Shown here: one piece after another, positions 1 to 5,181 of the stretch
Position numbering within the stretch: position 1 is the stretch's first letter
Layout: the number at the start of each line of letters is the position of its first letter
Origin: DATJBC01 sp035515515
Lineage (GTDB): Bacteria; Actinomycetota; Acidimicrobiia; Acidimicrobiales; UBA8190
Direction of reading: 5' to 3'
Length of the DNA stretch: 6,435 nt
NCBI GenBank assembly: GCA_035515515.1
Contig: DATJBC010000035.1
Span: 1-6,435 of the forward strand
The notes under the pieces: generated by a model
What the model was told of the DNA's origin: nothing
Database searches by the model: none
What the model saw: only the letters and a program-made list of their open reading frames with translations
Made by a program: the position numbers and the translations under genes

Positions 1-174
1 TTCCTGGGACCGCCAAACGTCACAGATCAACAGTCCCTCGCCCGTCGTCGCACAGACGTGCGAGATGAGGCCCTCATGCTCGTCCTCTGGCCCCGTGATG
101 CCCATCGCATCGTTGAGCTGGTCATATTGCTCGGTCGTCACCCCGGGAAGCTCCAAGAACATCACGATGGCCAT
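1..174 (-). CDS. Small ABM/Dabb-like ferredoxin-fold protein, C-terminus cut by window edge
   Basis: Reading leftward from the ATG at 174, 58 codons stay open to the window edge, so the C-terminal part is missing. The product begins MAIVMFLELPG and ends at the edge with CDVWRSQE. It aligns with the complete protein at 3920-4204: both start MAI, have G11, Q16 and an aromatic at 17, a G-x-L-x-x-H-x-C stretch near residues 34-41, and the signature D-[VI]-W-x-S-x-E at about 51-58, with a one-residue gap. The complete relative is 94 residues long, so roughly 36 residues lie outside the window. Known small proteins of this kind (antibiotic biosynthesis monooxygenase / Dabb-like fold) are beta-alpha-beta dimers, usually of unproven function; I infer the same here. 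An AAAGG lies 9 bases upstream of the ATG, but a much stronger SD at 232-239 serves an overlapping short ORF. Confidence 0.75.
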   Translation of the reverse strand, partial: MAIVMFLELPGVTTEQYDQLNDAMGITGPEDEHEGLISHVCATTGEGLLICDVWRSQE

Positions 175-224
175 GTGGTCGAACCTTTCAGTTTCAGCAC
201 CGACGAGATCGCAGAGTGTGCCAT
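162..224 (-). CDS. Candidate 20-residue leader peptide overlapping the ABM-like gene
   Basis: An ATG at 224 opens a 20-codon frame that ends in TGA at 162-164. The frame overlaps the start of the ABM-like gene (ATG at 174) by 13 bases in a different frame. The peptide reads MAHSAISSVL followed by KLKGSTTWPS and resembles no family I know. The SD ahead of it is near perfect (AGGAGGAG, about 7 bases from the ATG) and is better placed than the one ahead of the downstream gene. Ribosomes ending at 162 would sit on the downstream start, which suggests translational coupling. Alternatives are a chance SD, or a gene whose true start was here before a frame-changing indel. No run of one amino acid points to an attenuator. 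Confidence 0.4.
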   Translation of the reverse strand: MAHSAISSVLKLKGSTTWPS

Positions 225-231
225 GGTCGCA

Positions 232-239
232 CTCCTCCT
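232..239 (-). promoter_or_regulatory. Strong Shine-Dalgarno sequence AGGAGGAG
   Basis: On the minus strand, AGGAGGAG is followed after seven bases by the ATG at 224. It is one of the strongest SD sequences in the window. It fixes the start of the short ORF at 162-224 rather than that of the ABM-like gene, whose own ATG is about 57 bases downstream. Confidence 0.6.
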
Positions 240-359
240 GCGAAAGGCGCCGCCGACGCCCGGGGGATGAGAGATCACCAGGGCACGCCAGAGTGCGGGA
301 ATGTCTCTAGAAGGCGGGATCGTGGCGGGGGTCGGCCATGATGCGTGGAGACCGTTGTT

Positions 360-378
360 GTTGGCGTGCCACGCCAAC
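360..378 (-). terminator. Perfect 9-bp inverted repeat just after the membrane protein gene
   Basis: GTTGGCGTG and CACGCCAAC flank a single central base. The repeat lies two bases beyond the TGA (381-383) of the membrane protein gene, on its downstream side. In RNA it would fold as a 7-bp stem with a five-base loop. No U-run follows on either strand, so it would be a terminator of the U-less kind often proposed for actinobacteria, or an operator for the ABM-like gene downstream. From 225 to 359 I see no other feature. Confidence 0.5.
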
Positions 379-380
379 CA

Positions 381-746
381 TCAGGTCGCAGGGCCGATTT
401 CCGAGACGATGGCGAGAACCAGCCATGCCACCCCCACCAATGCCCCAATGACGATGGGGATCAGTGCCCGCCGGGCCCCGACCCTCTTGGCCTTGGCGCC
501 GAAGATCACGGCCGCAACGCAAGGGACCAAGACCACCGCGACGGCAGCAAGGTCGGAAAGCAGGCTCACCCACCACGGATAGTCACCACCAACCGGATAG
601 CCAAGCCCAGAGATCGTGCCCTCGCCTGCGGCGATGGCGACAACGAAGAACACCGGTATCAGGGCAATCGCGACCCACGCGCGACCCAGGGGGCTCGTCG
701 GCTTAGGCACTGCAACGGGCTGACGTGCGTGCTCCATTGTCCTCAT
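381..746 (-). CDS. Small membrane protein with three predicted helices
   Basis: A 121-residue protein of unknown function. Three hydrophobic stretches are clear, at about residues 23-41, 59-83 and 95-114. They are joined by a Gly-rich loop with GYPVGGDYPWW at about 49-59 and a basic loop KAKRVGARR at about 85-93, which suggests that loop is cytoplasmic. The N-terminus is short, proline-rich and basic. I chose the ATG at 746, with an AGGTAGG shortly before it; a second ATG at 737 (residue 4) is equally possible. The frame continues upstream past a TAG at 750-752 into a Trp-rich segment (see 750-866). Codon use is less GC-biased than in the genes to the right. A 9-bp inverted repeat follows the stop. 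No family could be assigned. Confidence 0.7.
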   Translation of the reverse strand: MRTMEHARQPVAVPKPTSPLGRAWVAIALIPVFFVVAIAAGEGTISGLGYPVGGDYPWWVSLLSDLAAVAVVLVPCVAAVIFGAKAKRVGARRALIPIVIGALVGVAWLVLAIVSEIGPAT

Positions 747-749
747 GAC

Positions 750-866
750 CTACCTGCCGCTCCATATCCAGTGTCCGTCGGCTGTGTAAGGACTGCCAGA
801 GTCGAACGTCCCGCTCGGGGCTCGGGGGCGTTCTGGAGGGATGGCTAAACCGGGTGTCTCACGCAC
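750..866 (-). pseudogene. Trp-rich 38-codon segment cut off from the membrane protein by one TAG
   Basis: From a GTG at 866 this frame gives 38 codons ending SPYTADGHWIWSGR before TAG at 750-752. The next codons in the same frame are GTC and then the ATG (746) of the membrane protein. The D-G-x-W-x-W-x-G pattern resembles the short 'DGxWWWDGxxW' segment that often precedes transmembrane helices in actinobacterial membrane proteins. In that motif a polar residue, often Gln, tends to follow here, and CAG to TAG is a single change. Two readings fit: a nonsense mutation that removed the N-terminal segment of one longer protein, or a separate small ORF whose end is coupled to the start at 746. No SD is well placed for the GTG, so the start is uncertain. 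The segment overlaps the 5' end of the plus-strand ORF at 841. Confidence 0.4.
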
Positions 867-1245
867 AATGGAACCAAGAATTGTCCTCCGACCCAGGAAG
901 ACGTCGCCGGACCACCTGACGGTGCTCGCCCTCGAGGGGACCGACGGGGTGGGGGCGTCGGCGGGGTCCTCCGGAACGTCGGGAGCTCCCCACGTCGCCC
1001 TCACCACCACCGACGACGCCTCGCTCGTGTTCGCCCTGGCGGCGGGCGGCTCCGCCAGCGCCCGCACGCTCCCCTTCGGATGGTTCCCGCTCACCCGCAT
1101 CCCGCTGGGGACGGGGGAGGCGGCGTGGGTCCCGTACACCAACCAGGCGGTCGCCGAGGGCGGCACGGTGGTGCACGTCGTCGACCACGGCTCACACCAG
1201 CCCTGGAACGTGGTCGCCGTGGAGATGGGGGGCGACGGCAGCTGA
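841..1245 (+). CDS. Hypothetical protein, family not recognised
   Basis: A 134-codon frame that I could not assign. From about residue 25 on, codon choice is strongly G/C-ending and the composition looks like a soluble folded protein. A central Gly/Ser/Thr-rich stretch at about 36-60 is followed by a more ordered C-terminal half containing LPFGWFPLTRIPLG (about 77-90), AAWVPYTNQAV (about 94-104) and VVHVVDHGSHQPWNVVAVE (about 110-128). There is no signal peptide, membrane helix or cysteine. The start is unsure. The ATG at 841 has GGAGGG almost touching it, which is too close; the ATG at 868 (residue 10) and the GTG at 922 lack an SD. The first ~25 codons are less biased and overlap an opposing short ORF, so a later start is possible. 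It runs convergently towards the aquaporin gene, 52 bases away. Confidence 0.6.
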   Translation: MAKPGVSRTMEPRIVLRPRKTSPDHLTVLALEGTDGVGASAGSSGTSGAPHVALTTTDDASLVFALAAGGSASARTLPFGWFPLTRIPLGTGEAAWVPYTNQAVAEGGTVVHVVDHGSHQPWNVVAVEMGGDGS

Positions 1246-1257
1246 GCTGCCCGCCAG

Positions 1258-1283
1258 CCGACCCGTCGGGGCCGGCGTGCCGG
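1258..1283. terminator. Short hairpins between two convergent genes
   Basis: The 52-base gap between the plus-strand gene ending at 1245 and the minus-strand gene ending at 1298 holds two small GC palindromes: CCGAC/GTCGG (1258-1269) and CCGGC/GCCGG (1272-1283), each with a two-base centre. They could end transcription from both sides. The stems are only 5 bp and no U-run follows, so in such GC-rich DNA they may be chance. Confidence 0.25.
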
Positions 1284-1297
1284 AACCGCCCCCGGCA

Positions 1298-2017
1298 TCA
1301 CGTCGGGGCGGGCTCCTTGGTCGGGAAGAGCGTCAGGTGGAGGCCGGCGGCCAGCACCCCGCCCACGGCGGGCGCCACGATGAAGAGCCACACCTGGCGC
1401 AGCGCCGTGCCCCCCACCACGATGGCCGGTCCGAGACTGCGGGCGGGGTTCACCGACGTGCCCGTGACGGGGATGCCGAAGAGGTGCACCAGCGTGAGGG
1501 TGAGGCCGATGGCCAGGCCGGCGACCGTGGCGGTGGCGGCGGTGCGGGTGACGCCGAGGATGACGAACACGAAGAGCGCAGTCAGGACGACCTCGGCCAG
1601 GAAGGCCCCGCCCGCGCTCACGTGCAGATGGCTGGCCGCCCCCCACCCGTCGGTGCCCAGCCCCGTCGTGGCGCGGTGATAGAGCGGGGAGGCGCTGAAC
1701 AGGCCCCACAGCACCAGCGCCCCCACGATGCCGCCCACGAACTGCGCGATCCAGTAGCCCACCGCCTCGGCCACCGAGATGCGGCCGGCCACCAGCGCCC
1801 CCACGGTGACGGCCGGGTTGACGTGGCACCCCGAGATGGGCCCGATGCCGTAGGCGAGGGCCATGAGGACGAGGCCGAAGGACAACGACGTGGCCACCAC
1901 GCCCGCTGCGAAGCTGCTGCCCGTCACCCCGAAGCCGAAGCACAACGTGGCCACGCCCACGCCGAAGAACACCAGGAATGCCGTCCCGATCAACTCTGCC
2001 GCGCACTTCCGTGCCAT
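1298..2017 (-). CDS. aqpZ: Aquaporin Z-like water channel (MIP family)
   Basis: A 239-residue integral membrane protein with six hydrophobic helices and the two half-helix loops of the major intrinsic protein family. It should pass water through the cytoplasmic membrane down the osmotic gradient. The first pore motif is H-V-N-P-A-V at about 65-70 and the second is S-V-N-P-A-R-S at about 188-194. The selectivity filter known from E. coli AqpZ (Phe, His, Thr, Arg) is present as F47, H178, T187 and R193, which points to water rather than glycerol. The stretch GLTLTLVHL...IPVTGTSVNPARS is very close to AqpZ. Cys64, two residues before N67, replaces a Gly usual there. I chose the ATG at 2017 because the first helix begins at once (MARKCAAELIG) and AAAGGGGG stands about 6 bases upstream. 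The frame extends to 2083 but codes nothing conserved there. A 10-bp inverted repeat lies just upstream of the SD. Confidence 0.95.
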   Translation of the reverse strand: MARKCAAELIGTAFLVFFGVGVATLCFGFGVTGSSFAAGVVATSLSFGLVLMALAYGIGPISGCHVNPAVTVGALVAGRISVAEAVGYWIAQFVGGIVGALVLWGLFSASPLYHRATTGLGTDGWGAASHLHVSAGGAFLAEVVLTALFVFVILGVTRTAATATVAGLAIGLTLTLVHLFGIPVTGTSVNPARSLGPAIVVGGTALRQVWLFIVAPAVGGVLAAGLHLTLFPTKEPAPT

Positions 2018-2032
2018 GGCGACCCCCTTTCG

Positions 2033-2075
2033 GCCGTCGCCGCGGCCGCGCTGACCCGGCGGCGCCGGCGACGGC
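2033..2075 (-). repeat. 10-bp inverted repeat in the aquaporin leader
   Basis: On the plus strand GCCGTCGCCG at 2033-2042 pairs perfectly with CGGCGACGGC at 2066-2075 around a 23-base loop that is itself GC-palindromic (GCGGCCGC). It lies 15 bases upstream of the aquaporin ATG, next to its SD, and about 70 bases beyond the stop of the oxidoreductase gene. It may terminate the upstream unit or form a leader hairpin that affects aquaporin translation. No U-run follows. Chance is possible at this GC content, but ten contiguous pairs are notable. Confidence 0.4.
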
Positions 2076-2146
2076 TCGCACACTACTGAGCGGCCCCCTC
2101 GCCGCGTGGGTTCACCGCCGGGCGCAGCCCCGGCCCGTGCCCCGGG

Positions 2147-3007
2147 TCAGCGCCCCGCCCATGCCCGCCACAGGTCCCGGTACGGCGCCATGGGGAAGCC
2201 CTCTTCCGGCGAGAGGATCTGGACACACACGTGGTCGGCTCCCGCCTCGTGGTGCTGGCGGATGCGCTCCACGACGCGCTCGGCCGTCCCCCGCGCCACG
2301 ACGGCGTCGATCAGCCGGTCACTGCCCCCGTCGGCCAGGTCGTCGTCGAAGCCCAGCGCCTGCAGGTTGTTGGCGTAGTTGGGCAGGGCGAGGTAGCCGC
2401 TCACGAACTGACGGGCCAGACGGCGCGCCCGGGCGGGATCGGCGTCGAGCACGGCCGTCACCTCGGGGGCGAGCAGGGGGCCCGGTCCCATGACGGCGCG
2501 GGCCCGGGCCGTGTGCTCCACCGGGACCAGGTAGGGATGGGCCCCCGCGGCGCGTGCCGCCGCCAACGACAGCATGCGGGGCCCGAGCGCCGCCAGCACC
2601 CTCCGCGCCACGGGCACGGGCACCACCAGGTCGTCGAGAGCGTCGAGGTAGGCGGCGACGTGGGTGTAGGGCCGCGTGTAGCCCTCGACCAACGGCGCGT
2701 GGCTGGCCCCCAACCCGAGCAGGAACCGCCCGGGGTGCGCGGCGTCGAGCCCGGCCACGGCCGACGCCAGGGCGGCGGGGTCCACGAGCCAGGTGTTCAC
2801 GATCCCGCTCGCCACCACCACGGCGCGCGTCGACGCCAGCAGGCGCCCGAAGCGCGACGAAAGCCCCGGCTTGAACCCGCCCGACGACCAGATGGCCCCG
2901 TAGCCGAGGGCCTCGAGCTCGGCGGCGGCGTCGAGGGCGGGATCGGCCCCGACGCGCCACGACCCGCTCCACCACACCCCCAGGGGCCCGAGGCCGGCCG
3001 CGGTCAC
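2147..3007 (-). CDS. LLM-class F420-dependent oxidoreductase, MSMEG_4141 type (TIGR03620-like)
   Basis: A 286-residue protein of the bacterial luciferase-like TIM-barrel superfamily. Members related to MSMEG_4141 are predicted to use coenzyme F420 for hydride transfer; the substrate is unknown. Landmarks of this subgroup occur in order: LGVWWSGSW near the start (9-17), ELEALGYGAIW (30-40), VVVASGIVNTW (63-73), HPGRFLLGLGASHAPLVEGY (91-110), RVLAALGPRML (136-146), GAHPYLVPVEHTARAR (155-170), GPGPLLAPE (174-182), YLALPNYANNL (205-215), GGSDRLIDA (227-235) and EAGADHVCVQIL (254-265). Length is usual for the family. The start is a GTG at 3007 without a clear SD, 6 bases after the stop of the upstream gene, so translation is probably coupled. 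F420 use is inferred from family, not from individual residues. Confidence 0.93.
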   Translation of the reverse strand: MTAAGLGPLGVWWSGSWRVGADPALDAAAELEALGYGAIWSSGGFKPGLSSRFGRLLASTRAVVVASGIVNTWLVDPAALASAVAGLDAAHPGRFLLGLGASHAPLVEGYTRPYTHVAAYLDALDDLVVPVPVARRVLAALGPRMLSLAAARAAGAHPYLVPVEHTARARAVMGPGPLLAPEVTAVLDADPARARRLARQFVSGYLALPNYANNLQALGFDDDLADGGSDRLIDAVVARGTAERVVERIRQHHEAGADHVCVQILSPEEGFPMAPYRDLWRAWAGR

Positions 3008-3013
3008 CGGGGA

Positions 3014-3334
3014 TCAGTGGAAGGGGAACTGCCCGTAGGTGCTGCACAGCCCGAACGCCTCGATGAGGGCGAAGGACCCCACGAGCCCCAGCACGACGCC
3101 CCGGCGCCACCGGCCGGCGTGGCGCGCCATGACGGGCGCCATGTACCACGAGGGCAGCGGCGCGGCGTCCGCCAGGAAGACGTCGAGGGGCACGGCGTCG
3201 GGGTCGAGCGGAGCCGAGGGGTCGGCGGCCAGGGCGAGGGCGGTGAGCTCGTCGTCGCGCAGTGGGGCGGCCCAGGCCCCGTCCCCGTCCCGGTCGCCCG
3301 CCACCGGCTCGGCCCGGAGTGCCCGACTCGCCAT
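3014..3334 (-). CDS. Small single-helix membrane protein, unknown function
   Basis: A 106-residue protein. The N-terminal ~75 residues are soluble, Ala/Asp-rich and acidic around DPDAVPLDVFLADAAP (45-60), followed by WYMAPVMARHAGRWRRG. One hydrophobic helix at about 79-97 follows the basic RWRR cluster, and the protein ends LCSTYGQFPFH. By the positive-inside rule the N-terminal domain should be cytoplasmic and the short tail outside. I do not recognise the family with certainty, though the layout looks like a conserved hypothetical protein of Acidimicrobiia. It ends 6 bases before the oxidoreductase start, so the two form one unit. The ATG at 3334 has no proper SD; a TAGGAT box 8 bases upstream suggests a leaderless transcript. 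Confidence 0.75.
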   Translation of the reverse strand: MASRALRAEPVAGDRDGDGAWAAPLRDDELTALALAADPSAPLDPDAVPLDVFLADAAPLPSWYMAPVMARHAGRWRRGVVLGLVGSFALIEAFGLCSTYGQFPFH

Positions 3335-3342
3335 CGCCTGTC

Positions 3343-3348
3343 ATCCTA
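3343..3348 (-). promoter_or_regulatory. Candidate -10 box TAGGAT for a leaderless transcript
   Basis: On the minus strand TAGGAT fits the actinobacterial TAnnnT -10 pattern and ends 8 bases before the ATG at 3334, the spacing expected if transcription starts at or next to the start codon. The gene has no SD, which agrees. The box overlaps the first base of the divergent acetyltransferase start codon (3348). No convincing -35 element is seen. Confidence 0.4.
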
Positions 3349-3917
3349 TGACCGCACCCATGGCACCGGTCTTCGCCGTCGACGACCCCCGGGCGCCCGA
3401 CGTCCGCGCCCTGTTGGCGACGCATCTCGCCTTCGCCCGGTCGCTCAGCCCGCCCGAGCACGTGCACGCGCTCGAGCCCGATGGCCTGCTCGAGCCGGCG
3501 GTGACGTTCTTCTCGGCCCGCGACGAAGGGCGGCTCGTGGGGGTGGGGGCCCTCAAGCTCCTCGACGACCACCACGGCGAGTTGAAGTCCATGCACGTGG
3601 CGCGCCACGCCCGGGGCCGGGGGGTGGGCCGGGCGCTGGTGGCGCACCTGCTGTCCGAGGCGCGCCGGCGGGGGTGTCGCCGGGTGAGCATTGAGACCGG
3701 CACCATGGACGGCTTCGCGCCGGCCCGGGCCCTCTACGCCGCAGCCGGGTTCGCGCCGTGCGCGCCCTTCGCCCCCTACAGCGCCAACCCCTACAGCGTG
3801 TGCATGACGCTGCACCTCGACGAGAGCCCATGCCCGGCACCGCCCGCCCGTGGTGACGTGCCGGGCCCTCCCGCGTCACAGGATGGCCGCGCTCTCCGAC
3901 AGTCCGAAGGTCGGTGA
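3348..3917 (+). CDS. GNAT family N-acetyltransferase, YsnE-like
   Basis: A 189-residue protein with a complete GNAT fold; it should move an acetyl group from acetyl-CoA to an unknown amine. Landmarks shared with B. subtilis YsnE and relatives are SPPEHVHALEPDGL (34-47), the strand with VTFFSARDEGRLVGVGALK (52-70), HHGELKSMHV (75-84), the acetyl-CoA-binding loop R-G-R-G-V-G (89-94) in ARGRGVGRALVAHLL, RRVSIETGTMDGFAPARALY (111-130), AAGFAPCAPFAPY (132-144) and NPYSVCMTLHL (147-157). Relatives usually end at about this last motif; here some 30 Pro/Ala-rich residues follow, including a hairpin-coding stretch, so the natural stop may have been lost. The ATG at 3348 has no SD and lies 13 bases from the divergent start at 3334; the ATG at 3360 is an alternative. 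The gene ends 2 bases from a convergent gene. Confidence 0.9.
   Translation: MTAPMAPVFAVDDPRAPDVRALLATHLAFARSLSPPEHVHALEPDGLLEPAVTFFSARDEGRLVGVGALKLLDDHHGELKSMHVARHARGRGVGRALVAHLLSEARRRGCRRVSIETGTMDGFAPARALYAAAGFAPCAPFAPYSANPYSVCMTLHLDESPCPAPPARGDVPGPPASQDGRALRQSEGR
3853..3879. terminator. Hairpin between convergent acetyltransferase and ABM-like genes
   Basis: GTGACG (3853-3858) pairs with CGTCAC (3874-3879); a G-U and a G-C pair extend the stem to 8 bp around a 10-base loop. It lies inside the non-conserved tail of the acetyltransferase frame and about 40 bases beyond the stop of the minus-strand ABM-like gene, so it may terminate both. There is no U-run. Confidence 0.4.
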
Positions 3918-3919
3918 GC

Positions 3920-4204
3920 TCAGCCGCTCTGCACCTGGATGAGCTTGTGGATCGGCATGACGGCCGGCTCGCCGGCGTCCACGCCCACGTCGGCCAGGAT
4001 GGGCCGGAGCAGCCGGCCGAAGGCGGCGAAGGACTCGGGCGACTCCCAGATGTCGTAGACCATCAGGTCGCTGTCCTCGCCGAAGCACGAGTGGTGCAGC
4101 CGGCCCGAGGCGTGGTCCTCGCCGGTGGCGTCCAGGCGGCGGTGGATCTCCTCGAACTGCGTGCGGGACATCCCCTTGGGGTGGAAGTACGCGGCGATCG
4201 CCAT
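3920..4204 (-). CDS. Small ABM/Dabb-like ferredoxin-fold protein
   Basis: A complete 94-residue protein of the small alpha/beta-barrel type. It starts MAIAAYFHPKGMSRTQFEEI, a first strand followed by a helix, and contains GRLHHSCFGEDSDLMVYDIW (34-53), which gives the middle strands and the conserved D-I-W-E-S-P-E motif (51-57), then SFAAFGRLLRPILADVGVD (58-76) and a final strand VMPIHKLIQV. Such proteins are typically small dimers; some are monooxygenases, most have no known role, and no catalytic residue can be named here. The ATG at 4204 is well supported by GAGAGGA 7 bases upstream; an in-frame extension to 4288 is Arg/Pro-rich and rejected. It lies 73 bases downstream of the DUF2127 gene and may share its transcript. 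It is a paralogue of the cut gene at 1-174. Confidence 0.88.
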   Translation of the reverse strand: MAIAAYFHPKGMSRTQFEEIHRRLDATGEDHASGRLHHSCFGEDSDLMVYDIWESPESFAAFGRLLRPILADVGVDAGEPAVMPIHKLIQVQSG

Positions 4205-4277
4205 GGTCGGGTCCTCTCTCGCTGGCCGGCTGGGGGGCCCGTCAGCCCCTCGCCCAGACGTACGCCGCCGGGCCGGC

Positions 4278-5039
4278 TCACGGACCACCGAGCGCCGCCC
4301 ACCCGCTGGCGGCGCGGCGGCGGGCCTCCTCGGCCTCCTGCCCCCCGTTGAGACCGAAGAGGCGCTTGGCCCACAGCAGGTAGGCCACGATGACCACGTT
4401 GATGGTGAAGGTGATGAGCTTCAGCGCGCTCACCCCCGCGGCGAGCTCGTAGATCTCCAGCGGCAGCAGGAGCGTGGTGGCCACGAAGGTCAGGTACTCC
4501 GCCCACCGCTTGGCCAGCCACAACCCCACCATCTCCACCGCCTCCAGCGCCGCGTACAGGCACGCCCCCACGGCGGCCTCGTCGAGGTGGCGGGGGGTGA
4601 TGGCGAAGTAGTGGCGGAGGCGTCCCAGGAAGGGGTGGGCGCGCGTGGGCCCCCCGAAGGCGGCCACGATCTCGGAGTAGTCGCGCTGCAGCGCGGCGTG
4701 GTTGCCGGCGAACCAGAAGATCACGACGGCCAGGGCCACGAGGATCACGACGTGCACGGCCCGGTCGAGGGCGATGAGCCGCAGCACGTACCGGTCGCGC
4801 AGCAACGGGCCGCGCAGCGGCAGGACGATCTCGTCCCGGCCGGGCACGCGCTCGCTGGTGGGCTGCGCCGGCACCGGCCGCGGGAACCACCCGTCGCAAC
4901 GCAGGCACCGGTGCCACCGGCTGTCGCCGTGCTGGCGGACGACGAGGGCGTCCTCGTCGGTGATCACCGCGGCGTCGAGGCCCGCCACCACGTGGCCGCG
5001 CAACGCACAGGTGAGCAGCTCGTAGCGCGGGTGCGGCAC
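4278..5039 (-). CDS. DUF2127 membrane protein with Cys/His N-terminal domain
   Basis: From the GTG at 5039 this gives 253 residues. The N-terminus reads V-P-H-P-R-Y-E-L-L-T-C-A-L-R-G-H, and C11, H16, C45 and C48 (in HRCLRCDGWFP) could form a zinc site resembling a rubredoxin or zinc-ribbon knuckle. The remainder matches DUF2127 membrane proteins: a first helix at about 85-113 (LRLIALDRAVHVVILVALAV), a periplasmic stretch, then helices at about 155-175, 181-200 and 207-225 with the typical YAALEAVEMVGLWLAKRWAE, LLLPLEIYEL and INVVIVAYLLWAKRLFGL. The function of DUF2127 is unknown. The frame is open upstream to 5396; GTGs at 5075 and 5129 are other possible starts and none has a good SD, but conserved sequence begins only at 5039. 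Same strand as the ABM-like gene downstream and the Cys-rich protein upstream. Confidence 0.85.
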   Translation of the reverse strand: MPHPRYELLTCALRGHVVAGLDAAVITDEDALVVRQHGDSRWHRCLRCDGWFPRPVPAQPTSERVPGRDEIVLPLRGPLLRDRYVLRLIALDRAVHVVILVALAVVIFWFAGNHAALQRDYSEIVAAFGGPTRAHPFLGRLRHYFAITPRHLDEAAVGACLYAALEAVEMVGLWLAKRWAEYLTFVATTLLLPLEIYELAAGVSALKLITFTINVVIVAYLLWAKRLFGLNGGQEAEEARRRAASGWAALGGP

Positions 5040-5139
5040 GGACGGGGCGGGCGGGCCGCGACGAGGGGACGGCACGAGGGGCCAGTCTTCCCGGTCGCCG
5101 GCGACCCGTCCCGGATGCCGGCGTGGCACACGGGCGATC

Positions 5140-5181
5140 GGGCCCGGGGCCCCGGCGACGGCGGTCCCGGCGGGCGGGCCC
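5140..5181 (-). terminator. GC-rich inverted repeat after the Cys-rich protein gene
   Basis: GGGCCCG (5140-5146) and CGGGCCC (5175-5181) form a 7-bp perfect stem around a 28-base GC-rich loop, directly adjoining the TGA at 5182-5184 of the small Cys-rich gene. It may be a terminator or attenuator between this gene and the DUF2127 gene. No U-run follows, so confidence is low in this composition. Confidence 0.3.

Noticed and set aside
780..860. Possible tRNA suggested by GAGTCGAACG near 798-808
   Set aside because: No acceptor stem, anticodon arm or proper T-loop could be paired on either strand.
750..2081. A 443-codon open frame on the minus strand
   Set aside because: From about 1298 up it is the out-of-frame complement of the aquaporin gene and is Arg/Gly/Pro-rich; only its last ~38 codons (to 750) are of interest.
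2118..2157. Possible terminator hairpin (GGGCGC/GCGCCC) at the end of the oxidoreductase gene
   Set aside because: The stem is only about 6 bp, spans the stop codon, has a long loop and no U-run; expected by chance at this GC content.
2231..3694. A 487-codon open frame on the plus strand
   Set aside because: It lies opposite the oxidoreductase and small membrane protein genes and overlaps the acetyltransferase out of frame; its composition (Gly, Arg, His, Pro) is that of a GC-rich shadow.
2319..3815. A 498-codon open frame on the minus strand
   Set aside because: It is out of frame with the well-matched TIGR03620-type gene and runs antisense through the acetyltransferase; no conserved motif appears.
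4205..4288. N-terminal extension of the ABM-like protein to an ATG at 4288
   Set aside because: The extra 28 residues are Arg/Pro-rich and unlike the family, while the ATG at 4204 has a good SD and matches the paralogue's MAI start.
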